From positions 124,001 to 188,000 of the forward strand of contig SNAP01000003.1 in NCBI GenBank assembly GCA_022496785.1: DNA of 64,000 bases, read 5' to 3'. A model generated the notes under the pieces. It ran no database searches and was not told the origin of the DNA. It was given only the letters and a program-made list of their open reading frames with translations. Numbering within the stretch: the stretch's first letter is position 1; each line of letters begins with the position of its first letter. Source of the stretch: Marinilabiliaceae bacterium JC040. GTDB lineage: Bacteria > Bacteroidota > Bacteroidia > Bacteroidales > Marinifilaceae. Positions 35,082-44,106 of this stretch are shown one piece after another. Made by a program: the position numbers and the translations under genes.

Positions 35082-35983
35082 TAAAACACTGGATATACTA
35101 TTCTACGCCTTGTATATTCATAACACTCATATAACGAGTTTGTTGTCCTACTTATGGCTATCTGTAAAGGACTTTGCTTTTTAGATATTATTACATCTAA
35201 ATTACTTACCTTAAGTAATTCAACTTTAATCTCCTTTTCTAGCTCATTTGATTCTAATCGCCCCTGAAGATATAAATCATATACAATATCATCTACAAAT
35301 GGTCGATAAGGTTCCATTATATCATCAGCTAAGCAATGAACATTATATTTGTTTCTATGAAATAATCCTAAAGTGGGATGCATTCCACTACTTACTAATC
35401 CTCTCGCTACACTAGCCCTTATTATTGCGTATGCATAATTTAAATACATATTAGGACTATCTCCCTCCCTCTCTCTTTTAAATTCTGGCCCAAAAAGTTC
35501 TTTCCAATAGTAAGATGCAGCTCTTCCTTCTACATTGTGGGGATCTCCCGATTCTACACGAAGAGCTAACATCTTAAGTCTTTTATAATTTTTGCCATAT
35601 TTTTCAAGCACTCCTGCTTGATTCTTTATTTTACATTCAACAGTCTGTTTCCATAATTGACGCTTCAAACTTATGCTTACTTCTATTTGTTTCTTTAACC
35701 TCTCTGTCATTAAAGCATGTCCACTATATGGTAACATTTGTGATGACGGCATATGACTATCATTACAACTTACTATTGCTACATTACTTTCTTGTAGTTT
35801 TTGTATTAATTTATGACTAATTGTTATTCTAGAATGATCTAAAATGATAAGCGCTATATCTTCGATTGGTACAGGTATTTTATTTACTCGTTCATCTTCC
35901 ACTCCTGGCAATTTTATTACCAATTGTCTTCTCTCTAGCGATAAATACGCTGGATTACCGAAATATAACGTCTTTTTTATCAT
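35081..35983 (-). CDS. cas1: CRISPR-associated integrase Cas1
   Basis: 300 aa. It has an N-terminal beta-domain (residues 1-75) and a helical catalytic domain with metal ligands Glu152 ([11 protein letters not shown]), His209 ([10 protein letters not shown]) and the acidic group at 220-224 ([11 protein letters not shown]). Cas1 cuts and joins prespacer DNA at the leader-repeat border. Its start codon overlaps the cas9 stop by 4 bp (ATGA type), so cas9-cas1-cas2 is translated as one coupled operon. No csn2 or cas4 is present, which fits subtype II-C. Confidence 0.96.
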   Translation of the reverse strand: MIKKTLYFGNPAYLSLERRQLVIKLPGVEDERVNKIPVPIEDIALIILDHSRITISHKLIQKLQESNVAIVSCNDSHMPSSQMLPYSGHALMTERLKKQIEVSISLKRQLWKQTVECKIKNQAGVLEKYGKNYKRLKMLALRVESGDPHNVEGRAASYYWKELFGPEFKREREGDSPNMYLNYAYAIIRASVARGLVSSGMHPTLGLFHRNKYNVHCLADDIMEPYRPFVDDIVYDLYLQGRLESNELEKEIKVELLKVSNLDVIISKKQSPLQIAISRTTNSLYECYEYTRRRIVYPVF

Positions 35984-38900
35984 TTTTTTATTCCATTTAT
36001 TGTTCCTAATCTATTTATTTCTAATTTGTAACATACTCCTTTTATATTCTGTCCTTCTTCAGATATTTCTATTTTATTTATACTTCCATACTCACATTTA
36101 TCAATAATAATTTTTGATATTCTGTTTTGTACAAAGAAACATTGTTTTTTTGTGCAACTAACCATCTTATAAATTCTACCAATTTGCTCTTTACTCAAAT
36201 TTTTAAAATCAATATCCATCTCTTCACACAATTCTTCTTCAGATGGAACATATACTAAGTCGTTTGGGCATAAATACATTAATAATTTTTCACCCTTTGA
36301 ATTAAATTCTGGTACAGGAGATAAACCTTCTTTCTCTCTTTCAATAACAATATTTAAAGGAATTGTATCATATGATCTCTTACCTGATTCATCAGAATAT
36401 ATTCCAAAAAATAAATTAGTCCCTTTTGCGGCAACTACATATTTATCTTTACTGTTCCCTTCTAATCCTACATTAAATTTCAGCCCTAAAACATCATATA
36501 CTCTAACACTATAAATAGGCTTATGATTCACTAATCCTTTATTCATTTCTTCTATTCCTTCGGTAGAAAATGCTTCTTCTGAATTTTCATATTTTACTAA
36601 ATGATCCTCCAATATATTTCGAACTTGCTGATCTACAACCTTAGAAATCAAAGAGGAATTAAAATCAGGACCTAATTTCTTCTTAACAGCAACATAATCA
36701 TCATTCATTTCATAAACAGCAACTTTCTTTATCTCCTCACCTCTGAATTTATTATCCTCTTTCTTAAAATATTTCAAGATTTCTTTATTGTCTAAACCTT
36801 CTTCTTTCAATCCTCTTATCTTCTTTCTTAGAGGTTTATCAACTATTTTATCAGAGACTTCTAAAGCTGCTTTTAAATTTATTACTTTCTTTTCCTGTAA
36901 ACTTATACGTCCATATACTGTCTCTTTGTGAAGAGGTTTTCTTATTGCCCAACTATCTCCTTTTACTTGACGAACTAATCTTTTCTTCAATTGTCCATCT
37001 TCCAATCTCTCCCATTTCTCATATAAATTACTTGTCTTATTTATCACTCTTACATTCGATTTAAAACTAACAATTGTTCCTTCCAAAGCTTTTAGTGCAT
37101 CTTCTGTAAAAGTCTCCCAAGGTTTTAAATAATTTCCAGGAGCTGGCTTGCCATCATGCTCTATCTTTTCTCGTAACTTACCTACTAAAGAATGATTCTT
37201 TTTCTCTGTATTTATAGATGTTATATAATTAATATGATCTTTTGTTGTTGCTGCAATCACAATAGCATCTAAAGCATGATGTCGGTGGTCAATACGTTTT
37301 TTACTAAATCCTCTAGAAAGATCTTCTGGTATCTGAATTTGAAAATGATTATCTGTATTATACCCAAAACTTGATGAATTATAATCTTTCAATTTACCTT
37401 TTGAAGATTCTGCTGCCATTCTATTTAAACGCTGGAAACGTGGACTTATTAGGCTATTCCATACATCATTAAGTCCCCAAGATTGTTTCATTTTACTTGT
37501 TATACTTCCTGCTAAACTAACTATATGTTTAGATATTGCTTCATCCTCTCCTTCTTCTCTAAGTATATTACTCAATCTTGTCCTTACTTCTTTACTTATA
37601 TATCTAGAATCATTTAATTGTCGGTTTATAAATCCCTCTGGAGGTTCTTCACTTAATAAATTCTTTAACTTAACTTTTGTTTTATGTGTCCCAAAATATC
37701 GTTTTACATGATTCTCATACTCCTCTTTACTCAACAATTCTACACTCTCTCCAAAACTTAATTCTATTGTTCTTCCTCCATGTTTTAAAAACATAGCATA
37801 AGCTGTAGTATTACTTTTGAATTTATTTACCTCTGTTTCACAAATTATCTTGTTATTCATAGAATCATCAAAATATAAAGATTGAGGAATAATATGCTCT
37901 ATCTCATATTTTCTTGTAAATAAGTCACTTAAAGGAATTATTTTTCCTGTATATGGCGATACATAACCTTGCTCTAACCAAAGTTTGTATTTTTTTATAT
38001 CCCCTACACTTGGTGCATTTTTCTTGATTATACCTTTTATATCATCAGGTATTTCTTTCTGAGAATTAATTATTCCTTCTTCATATATCTTTAATTTTTC
38101 TTGCTGCATTGGAGAATACGATCTTACATCTTTTACTCCAGAATCACACATTTCTTGAAGTATTGCTCGTATTCTTACATTTGTATTTTCATTCTCCTGA
38201 CGTTGTTTTGCCATATCAGCTCTCTTCCCTGCAGGATTTTTAATTTCTCTTCCTAGCTCAACATGTATTTCATCAAAGAAATTTTCTTCTCCATGTCCAT
38301 ATTCTATCCATATATCGCGAACTACTCTTAGAGTCTCATTTATTACTTGTTCTACTATTGGATTATTAAGACTATGTTGTTCTAAATCTTCTATATCTTC
38401 AGGATGTTTCCAAGTCTTTATTTCACCAACTTCTGAATGTCTATTGTAAACTACATAACATGCAAGATATAATGGTAATCCTTGAAAATCAGAAATATTC
38501 TCTAAAGGGTATCTACTATTAAGTATATTTTCCCTCACTCTATCACTTATCTCTTCATCATCTTCTCCATCTATAATTTTAGAAATTCTATCTCTAGTTT
38601 TAGCATCAATTAATTCTTCTTTCCAATATTTACCAGCTCTTAAAAGAGGTAAAAACTTTTTTATTGCTTTAAGAGAATATGATGCATAATCACTGTCATA
38701 AGATGGTATCTTTTTAAAGTTATCAACAAATACATCTTCTTCTAATGAATTTTTTATTGCAAATGTTTTTAAAGCTTTTTCTAATTCTTCTCGTGAATTT
38801 ATAGAATAGAATAAATGCCATAATTCTTCTTCTTTATCTACTGTCAAGAAATCTTCAGATATTCCACATTTATTCAATCTATCAAGAATTCCTCTCCTAG

Positions 38901-40473
38901 TTGTATTGCACGGTATCTTTAAATCTTCGGCATAATTCCACTTATATTCTTTTTCAGACAATTTAAAATGTTTAAGAAATACAGATTGTTTTATCTCTTT
39001 TTTAGAATTCAAAAGATCGAATAGCAATGCTAAATCTTCCTTATTCGATATATATTTTCCTGTTACATCTACATCAATTCTTTGCTTTCCCCCTTCACTT
39101 TCTTCTCTTTTTACTATTTTAAGATTCTTTACAAACTGCCACATTCTAAATTCTTGAAATAAAGGATGAGATTTTGGAGCACACTTAACACCCTGTTTTT
39201 CAGGTTTTCCATCTTTAATATATTTTCTCTCCTCATATTGACAATTAGCTATTAAAGATTTCTTAGATTTTAGTGGACGTTGATAGAATATTATATCGTT
39301 TACTAAAAACCAAGCTAAATTCTTTTGCAATAAACCTCTTCTGTGTGCTTCATTATTAGGATATAATTCTCTTATACATTTTTCGTATTTTTCTTCATCT
39401 CTAAATTCTTTATGATATTCTTTTTGTTTTTCTAAAATGGCTATTAATTCAGATTTATAGAATTTCCTTTCTATAGTTTGTATAAGTTTACCACGTATTT
39501 TTTGAGAAGGATTAGCCAATATTGTATTGTAGATATAAGTTCCAACTGTTTTTTCCGATTGTGAAATTTCTTCTTCTGTCTTTGTTTTTACTAAAGTCCA
39601 ATCATCTTCATTAGGAGCTCTAAATGAACGTTTTTCTTCTCCATCCTTATTCAACTTAACACTGCCATCTTTTTCTAAACTAGTTGTAATTATAAATTCT
39701 TTTTCTTTATCCTTCCAATCTATCTTTAATTTACTTGGCTTAATAAAGCTCATTCCATTTTCAAGTTCTATCTTGTAAAGAATTTGACCATTTTTATTTT
39801 TTTCTCCTGTATCTACACAATCAATTACTTTTAACTTATGATATTCTACTTTCTGGTTTGGATTTTCTTTTTCTTCTTCATCTCTAAGTTGAAAATATCC
39901 TCTCTTCTGATTAAAGTTTAGTAGAATCCACGATAGCTCTTCTTTACTAATTTTAGTTCTTAGTGCTTTATCTCTTAAATAAAATAATGTCCAATTATAT
40001 GGTATCTTTCTATTATTTTCTAATAAATACGGCTGATTCTTTTCAAAATCCTGCAACATCTCATTGTACGAATCCATAAATATGAATTCAGATTTATCAT
40101 GAATATTTTCAGATTTTTTATATTGAATTTGACAAGTTTCACCTTTTATGAATTGACCTTTATGAATTTCAAAATCTATTGAATTTTTATACTCTGTAGG
40201 TAAGTAATCTAAGACATTTAAAACCCTATTTAACCTTTCTCTTCTAAGAATTGTTCTTTGATTAAGCCTTCTCGTTCCTCTATACCCAGTTCTTTCTTTT
40301 GTTTGAGAAACTTTATTACCTTTCTCAAAATCACCTATTTGACCTTGATCCATAGGTAATATTCTAGAACCTATTCCTAGTATTTTTCCACTCTTTAAAT
40401 CGAAATCAGATTCCAATAGAGCCCATCCTATTGAGTTAGTTCCTAAATCAAGGCCTAAAACTGTCTTTTTCAT
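35980..40473 (-). CDS. cas9: RNA-guided DNA endonuclease Cas9, type II-C, large Bacteroidota form
   Basis: 1497 aa, near the upper end for II-C enzymes. Catalytic residues are all present: RuvC-I Asp9 (GLDLGTNSIGWA), RuvC-II Glu739 (IHVELGRE), HNH His860 (YEIEHIIPQS) with the downstream Asn in the NKIICE/NKFKSN region, and RuvC-III His1066/Asp1069 (DHRHHALDA). The Arg-rich bridge helix spans about residues 60-83 (RTGYRGTRRLNQRTILRRER). The REC lobe lies at about 90-700 and the PAM-interacting region in the last ~300 residues. Cas9 uses crRNA plus tracrRNA to cut double-stranded DNA. The promoter is at 40512-40541. The PAM cannot be told from sequence. Confidence 0.98.
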   Translation of the reverse strand: MKKTVLGLDLGTNSIGWALLESDFDLKSGKILGIGSRILPMDQGQIGDFEKGNKVSQTKERTGYRGTRRLNQRTILRRERLNRVLNVLDYLPTEYKNSIDFEIHKGQFIKGETCQIQYKKSENIHDKSEFIFMDSYNEMLQDFEKNQPYLLENNRKIPYNWTLFYLRDKALRTKISKEELSWILLNFNQKRGYFQLRDEEEKENPNQKVEYHKLKVIDCVDTGEKNKNGQILYKIELENGMSFIKPSKLKIDWKDKEKEFIITTSLEKDGSVKLNKDGEEKRSFRAPNEDDWTLVKTKTEEEISQSEKTVGTYIYNTILANPSQKIRGKLIQTIERKFYKSELIAILEKQKEYHKEFRDEEKYEKCIRELYPNNEAHRRGLLQKNLAWFLVNDIIFYQRPLKSKKSLIANCQYEERKYIKDGKPEKQGVKCAPKSHPLFQEFRMWQFVKNLKIVKREESEGGKQRIDVDVTGKYISNKEDLALLFDLLNSKKEIKQSVFLKHFKLSEKEYKWNYAEDLKIPCNTTRRGILDRLNKCGISEDFLTVDKEEELWHLFYSINSREELEKALKTFAIKNSLEEDVFVDNFKKIPSYDSDYASYSLKAIKKFLPLLRAGKYWKEELIDAKTRDRISKIIDGEDDEEISDRVRENILNSRYPLENISDFQGLPLYLACYVVYNRHSEVGEIKTWKHPEDIEDLEQHSLNNPIVEQVINETLRVVRDIWIEYGHGEENFFDEIHVELGREIKNPAGKRADMAKQRQENENTNVRIRAILQEMCDSGVKDVRSYSPMQQEKLKIYEEGIINSQKEIPDDIKGIIKKNAPSVGDIKKYKLWLEQGYVSPYTGKIIPLSDLFTRKYEIEHIIPQSLYFDDSMNNKIICETEVNKFKSNTTAYAMFLKHGGRTIELSFGESVELLSKEEYENHVKRYFGTHKTKVKLKNLLSEEPPEGFINRQLNDSRYISKEVRTRLSNILREEGEDEAISKHIVSLAGSITSKMKQSWGLNDVWNSLISPRFQRLNRMAAESSKGKLKDYNSSSFGYNTDNHFQIQIPEDLSRGFSKKRIDHRHHALDAIVIAATTKDHINYITSINTEKKNHSLVGKLREKIEHDGKPAPGNYLKPWETFTEDALKALEGTIVSFKSNVRVINKTSNLYEKWERLEDGQLKKRLVRQVKGDSWAIRKPLHKETVYGRISLQEKKVINLKAALEVSDKIVDKPLRKKIRGLKEEGLDNKEILKYFKKEDNKFRGEEIKKVAVYEMNDDYVAVKKKLGPDFNSSLISKVVDQQVRNILEDHLVKYENSEEAFSTEGIEEMNKGLVNHKPIYSVRVYDVLGLKFNVGLEGNSKDKYVVAAKGTNLFFGIYSDESGKRSYDTIPLNIVIEREKEGLSPVPEFNSKGEKLLMYLCPNDLVYVPSEEELCEEMDIDFKNLSKEQIGRIYKMVSCTKKQCFFVQNRISKIIIDKCEYGSINKIEISEEGQNIKGVCYKLEINRLGTINGIKK

Positions 40474-40511
40474 ATACTTAAATTCACAATTATTTAATTA
40501 AGTTTTCATAA

Positions 40512-40541
40512 CAAATTTATAAAATATACTTATTCCACAAA
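40512..40541 (-). promoter_or_regulatory. cas9 promoter
   Basis: On the minus strand TTTG, 18 bases, TAAATTTG: a full match to the Bacteroidota -33/-7 consensus, 39 bp upstream of the cas9 start codon. Expected start of transcription near 40505. Confidence 0.65.
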
Positions 40542-40568
40542 GTTTTTATATAAATTTTATATTTCTAT

Positions 40569-40598
40569 TTTGTGAATTAAATTTTTCTATTATATTTG
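40569..40598 (+). promoter_or_regulatory. tracrRNA promoter
   Basis: TTTG (40569-40572), 18 bases, TATATTTG (40591-40598): a perfect consensus promoter pointing away from cas9. Transcription should start at about 40603-40606, at the first bases of the anti-repeat. Confidence 0.7.
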
Positions 40599-40603
40599 TA
40601 ATA

Positions 40604-40685
40604 CAAAATGAAATGAATTCACAATAAGGATTATTCCGCAGTGAAAACTTTTAAAAGGCCATCGAAAGATGGTCTTTTCTTTTTT
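40604..40685 (+). ncRNA. tracrRNA
   Basis: The anti-repeat 40602-40625 (TACAAAATGAAATGAA then TTCACAAT) pairs with repeat bases 1-24: 21 Watson-Crick pairs, two G-U pairs and one A-C mismatch. AAGGATTATTCCGC forms the short nexus-like hairpin seen in other Bacteroidota II-C tracrRNAs. An intrinsic terminator follows: stem AAAAGGCCATC / GATGGTCTTTT (40653-40663 with 40668-40678), GAAA loop, then CTTTTTT. Orientation is divergent from cas9. Transcript ends are inferred from the promoter and terminator. Confidence 0.92.
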
Positions 40686-40810
40686 ATAAAATATTGAATT
40701 AATGTTTTATGAGACCACAAAACTTATCAAATTCATAACTTATTATAAATAAGCTATATATGTCAATTTTTACTTTTGAATAGAATTATTCCATAAAATA
40801 TATAGATAAT

Positions 40811-40841
40811 AAAAAAAGTGAGCTCTATCCAGAACTCACTT
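40811..40841 (-). terminator. Orphan minus-strand intrinsic terminator
   Basis: Stem AAGTGAG / CTCACTT with an inner AGA/TCT extension, followed by TTTTTTT on the minus strand. The nearest upstream gene (mscS) already has its own terminator at 41172-41220. Confidence 0.6.
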
Positions 40842-41171
40842 AATTTTAAAAAAATACTACGAAACTATATCAAATTATATTTCCCCAAAAATTATTACAA
40901 AATAGTTTTCTATAGTTAATTTTTTAACTTATTATTTCAACTGGTAAGTAAATTTAACAATACAATTAATAAATTTTTTACCCCTTTTGAACATTACAAA
41001 ATTGGGATATTAAATTGACTTTAGCAAATATTATGCAATCTTTTAAATGTTATATTTTTGTTAAAAATCTCAAGCATATTTATTGATTTTTTAGGTATTT
41101 TATACTTATTTCGACCTACCCTCTCCGTATCAAGTCCGTATTAAGTCCCATTTGTAACGAGGAAATAACAA

Positions 41172-41220
41172 AGAGGGTTCATCATATATTAAGTAAATAC
41201 TTAATCATAATGAACCCTCT
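41172..41220 (-). terminator. Intrinsic terminator of mscS
   Basis: An 11-bp stem AGAGGGTTCAT / ATGAACCCTCT with a structured loop (TTAAGTA/TACTTAA), then TTTGTTATTT on the minus strand, 24 bases after the stop. Confidence 0.65.
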
Positions 41221-41243
41221 GTGAATTATCTTATGTAAAAAAA

Positions 41244-42062
41244 TTAGTGTGTTTCGTATATATGTACGTCTCTTTGTGGAAATGGTATTGAAATTCCTGC
41301 TGAATCAAGACCTTTTTTAACTTGTTCATACATATAGAAATGTACATCCCAATAATCTGAAGATTTTACCCATACTCTTAATGTGATATCTACAGAACTA
41401 TCTCCTAACGCTGATACAGCTACAAATGGTTCTGGATTTTCAAGTACCTTGGGATTTTCTTTAGCTATTTTAGCTATAATTGATTTTGCCTCATCCATAC
41501 TATCTTCATAACCTATTCCAAAAACAAAATCAACTCTTCTTGTTGGTAATTTTGAATAGTTCACTAATGTTCCTGTTGCTAGTTGTCCATTCGGAATTAC
41601 TACTACTTTATTATCTGGAGTGTGAACTAATGTAGAAAAAATTTGTATCTCCTTTACTGTTCCCATAAATCCAGATACCTCAATAAAATCTCCTACTCTA
41701 TAAGGTTTAAGAACTAGTATCACAATACCACCTGCAAAATTCTGAAGCGTTCCTGATAGTGCCATACCTATAGCTAAACCTATAGCTCCTAACATGGCAA
41801 CTAAGGTTGTCATCTCTATTCCTATTATCGCTAATGCACTAATTATTACTACAAATTTAAGTAACATCGACATTACACTTATTAAAAATGGTGCTAAGGA
41901 TACATCCACTTTTTTACTTTCCATGAATTTCTTTGTAGACCTACAAAGTATCTTTGTAATCCATAAACCTACTATTAAAACTAATATGGCCATTATTATT
42001 TTTAAACCATACGTTAAAGCTATATCATATAACTTTTGTATCCATACATTAATGTCTTTCAT
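41244..42062 (-). CDS. mscS: Small-conductance mechanosensitive channel MscS
   Basis: About 272 aa from MKDINVWIQKLYD (start 42062), preceded by an A/G-rich stretch; the longer TTG start at 42095 overlaps a TATATTTA promoter-like element and is unlikely. Three membrane helices are followed by the pore-lining TM3 with AMLGAIGLAIGMALSGTLQNFAGG, then the beta domain (LKPYRVGDFIEVSGFMGTVKEIQ) and the C-terminal cage. Length equals E. coli MscS. It opens on hypo-osmotic stress in the inner membrane. Divergent from the MaoC-like gene. Confidence 0.92.
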   Translation of the reverse strand: MKDINVWIQKLYDIALTYGLKIIMAILVLIVGLWITKILCRSTKKFMESKKVDVSLAPFLISVMSMLLKFVVIISALAIIGIEMTTLVAMLGAIGLAIGMALSGTLQNFAGGIVILVLKPYRVGDFIEVSGFMGTVKEIQIFSTLVHTPDNKVVVIPNGQLATGTLVNYSKLPTRRVDFVFGIGYEDSMDEAKSIIAKIAKENPKVLENPEPFVAVSALGDSSVDITLRVWVKSSDYWDVHFYMYEQVKKGLDSAGISIPFPQRDVHIYETH

Positions 42063-42122
42063 CTTTTCTTCTAGTTTAGTTAAATATATACACAAATTTA
42101 TGCATTTATTCCTTTCTTTTAG

Positions 42123-42130
42123 TACTTTTG
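42123..42130 (+). promoter_or_regulatory. -7 element TACTTTTG of the MaoC-like gene
   Basis: A perfect TAnnTTTG match 28 bp upstream of the start codon at 42158; no clear -33. Confidence 0.45.
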
Positions 42131-42157
42131 CTCATTAAATAAAGTATTTAAAATTTT

Positions 42158-42625
42158 ATGGAAAAAGTAATTATTAATTCTTTCGAAGAACTAGAAGCTC
42201 TAACTGGTAAAGATTTAGGAGTTTCTGAATATCATCAAATTACTCAAGAGCAAATCAATAAATTTGCTGATGCAACTCTTGATCATCAATGGATTCATGT
42301 TGATGTTGAAAAAGCTAAAACTGAATCTCAATTTGGAAGTACTATAGCTCATGGGTATCTTACTATTAGTATCCTTCCTCATCTTTGGAACCAAATTGTT
42401 GATGTACGTAACCTTAAAATGCAAGTTAACTACGGTATTGAAAAATTTAAATTCAATGCTCCTGTTGTTGTTGACAGTAAAGTGAGATTACACGCTAAGG
42501 TTAATAAAGTTGTTAATTTAAGAGGTAATATTAGAGCTAATATCGGTATTAAATTAGAAATTGAAGGTAATAGAAAACCTGCTTACGAAGGTGAAGTTGT
42601 TTTCTTATATATCTTTAATAACTAA
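42158..42625 (+). CDS. MaoC-like (R)-specific enoyl-CoA hydratase
   Basis: 155 aa single hot-dog domain. The hydratase-2 motif is present: ADATLDHQWIHVD holds the catalytic Asp and His, followed by FGSTIAHGYLTISILPHLW. Such enzymes hydrate trans-2-enoyl-CoA to (R)-3-hydroxyacyl-CoA. The length is typical of the stand-alone PhaJ/MaoC form. Monocistronic with a strong terminator. Confidence 0.9.
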   Translation: MEKVIINSFEELEALTGKDLGVSEYHQITQEQINKFADATLDHQWIHVDVEKAKTESQFGSTIAHGYLTISILPHLWNQIVDVRNLKMQVNYGIEKFKFNAPVVVDSKVRLHAKVNKVVNLRGNIRANIGIKLEIEGNRKPAYEGEVVFLYIFNN

Positions 42626-42654
42626 ATCTCTTTTGTTTCTTTATTAGAAATAGG

Positions 42655-42686
42655 AAAGGATGTCTATTTTGTTTTAGACATCCTTT
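42655..42686. terminator. Terminator between the MaoC-like and maturase genes
   Basis: An 11-bp stem AAAGGATGTCT / AGACATCCTTT followed by TTT on the + strand; it lies between convergent genes and may work both ways. Confidence 0.7.
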
Positions 42687-42714
42687 TTTAATAATCCAAT
42701 ATTATATGATTTGC

Positions 42715-44013
42715 TTATTTCTTTTTTTGTTCTTCTTTTTCTTGAAGTTTTATTAAATCCATTATTTCTGCTGGAGCTTTTCCTATTTTCTTTAATGTTC
42801 TCATTACATGCATATAGGGAGCTATATGTTCATAAAATGCATAATATCCTTCACATAGATATGCTTGATCTTCCCCTTCTTTTGTTTTATTAAAACGATG
42901 CTTTGGACATTCACCATAACATGCTGTTAAATAGTCACATGATAAACATTTCTTTGATAAAGTTTCGTATTTATTATGTCCAAATTCTTTCTGTTTATCT
43001 GAGTTTGCCATATCTAATAAATCGGTCTCTAGAATATTCCCTAATTTATACTGCGGATAAACATGATGATCACAAGAATATACATCTCCATTATGCTCTA
43101 TTATTAAACCATCCCCACAATATTTTGAGTGAATACAAGATGATGGCATAAATCCACACCAAGCTTCTAAAGCTGCATCAAATTCTTTAATAAATATTTT
43201 TCCTACATCATTTCGTACCCACTCATCAAATATCTTTATTAGAAAATTCCCCCATTCTTTTGGACGTACACTCTCTTTAGTTACTTTTGCCTCTCCTTCA
43301 TAATCATTAGCTACTAATTTTAAATCTACATTATCGTCAGTTGCTCTTCTCTCTTGTATAGGTGAGAATTGTAACCATGTTGTACCTAAACTCTTAAGAA
43401 ATCGATAAACTTTAACCGGATCTTTTGCAGTAATATTACTAACTACCGACATTGTGTTAAATTGTACTTTATATTTGTTTAATATATAGATAGACTGCAT
43501 AACCCTATCGTATGAACCCTTACCTCCAATATTTTTTCTATAATAATTATGAATATTTTTGGGGCCATCAATTGATATTCCAACTAAAAAATTGTTTTCT
43601 GATAGAAATTTTCCCCACTCTTCATCAATTAACATCCCATTAGTTTGAAGAGTATTTTCAATTCTTCTTCCATCTGAATACTTATTCTGGAATTTTATTG
43701 CTTTTCTAAAAAAATCTATTCCTAACATGGTAGCCTCACCTCCTTGCCATGCAAATACTACTCTAGGGTTTTCTATAGGTTGTGATTTTATATATACTTT
43801 TGTATATTCTTCTAAAATAGAATCTGACATTCTAAATTTATTAGGCATATCTGTCTTATCCTTATATATATTCATCTTTTCTAGATAATAACAATAAGTG
43901 CAATTTAAGTTACAAACCGCTCCAATTGGTTTTATCATCATATGAAAATGTTTTCTGCCTTTATCAATTGATTTTTTTGCTGTAAAGAAATTAAGATTTT
44001 TAGAAGTATCCAT
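42715..44013 (-). CDS. Anaerobic sulfatase-maturating enzyme (radical SAM, SPASM)
   Basis: 432 aa. The radical SAM cluster motif is CNLNCTYC (Cys34, Cys38, Cys41), followed by YYLEK, typical of anSME. The C-terminal SPASM/twitch region carries further Cys residues (SSCIHSKYCGDG, VYSCDHHVYP, KKCLSCDYLTACYGECPKHRF) for two auxiliary 4Fe-4S clusters. It oxidises the active-site Ser or Cys of sulfatases to formylglycine. The sulfatase at 51689 has a Ser-type site and is a likely substrate. KIGKAPAEIM and the Lys-rich tail close the protein. Confidence 0.92.
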   Translation of the reverse strand: MDTSKNLNFFTAKKSIDKGRKHFHMMIKPIGAVCNLNCTYCYYLEKMNIYKDKTDMPNKFRMSDSILEEYTKVYIKSQPIENPRVVFAWQGGEATMLGIDFFRKAIKFQNKYSDGRRIENTLQTNGMLIDEEWGKFLSENNFLVGISIDGPKNIHNYYRKNIGGKGSYDRVMQSIYILNKYKVQFNTMSVVSNITAKDPVKVYRFLKSLGTTWLQFSPIQERRATDDNVDLKLVANDYEGEAKVTKESVRPKEWGNFLIKIFDEWVRNDVGKIFIKEFDAALEAWCGFMPSSCIHSKYCGDGLIIEHNGDVYSCDHHVYPQYKLGNILETDLLDMANSDKQKEFGHNKYETLSKKCLSCDYLTACYGECPKHRFNKTKEGEDQAYLCEGYYAFYEHIAPYMHVMRTLKKIGKAPAEIMDLIKLQEKEEQKKK

Positions 44014-44106
44014 TTTAATTCGTATTAAATATTATTCTACAAAAATATAGATATCTGATTGTTGTCTTTAGCAGTATTTGCCATTAATATACTCCAAAAT
44101 AACATT

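Larger units (their letters stand above)
40474..41243. other. 770-bp intergenic region: divergent cas9/tracrRNA promoters, tracrRNA, two terminators
   Basis: From the cas9 side: cas9 promoter, tracrRNA promoter, tracrRNA with its terminator (ending about 40685), 125 bp without signals, a minus-strand terminator at 40811-40841, about 330 bp of AT-rich sequence with no ORF, then the mscS terminator at 41172-41220. An 11-bp tandem repeat (TCCGTATCAAG, TCCGTATTAAG) sits at 41124-41145. The second minus-strand terminator has no evident gene before it. Confidence 0.6.

Noticed and set aside
35980-40473. Subtype II-A or II-B
   Set aside because: No csn2 or cas4 in the locus; only cas9, cas1 and cas2 are present.
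42711-43151. Two + strand frames opposite the maturase gene
   Set aside because: Antisense to the Cys-rich SPASM region of a clear radical SAM gene.
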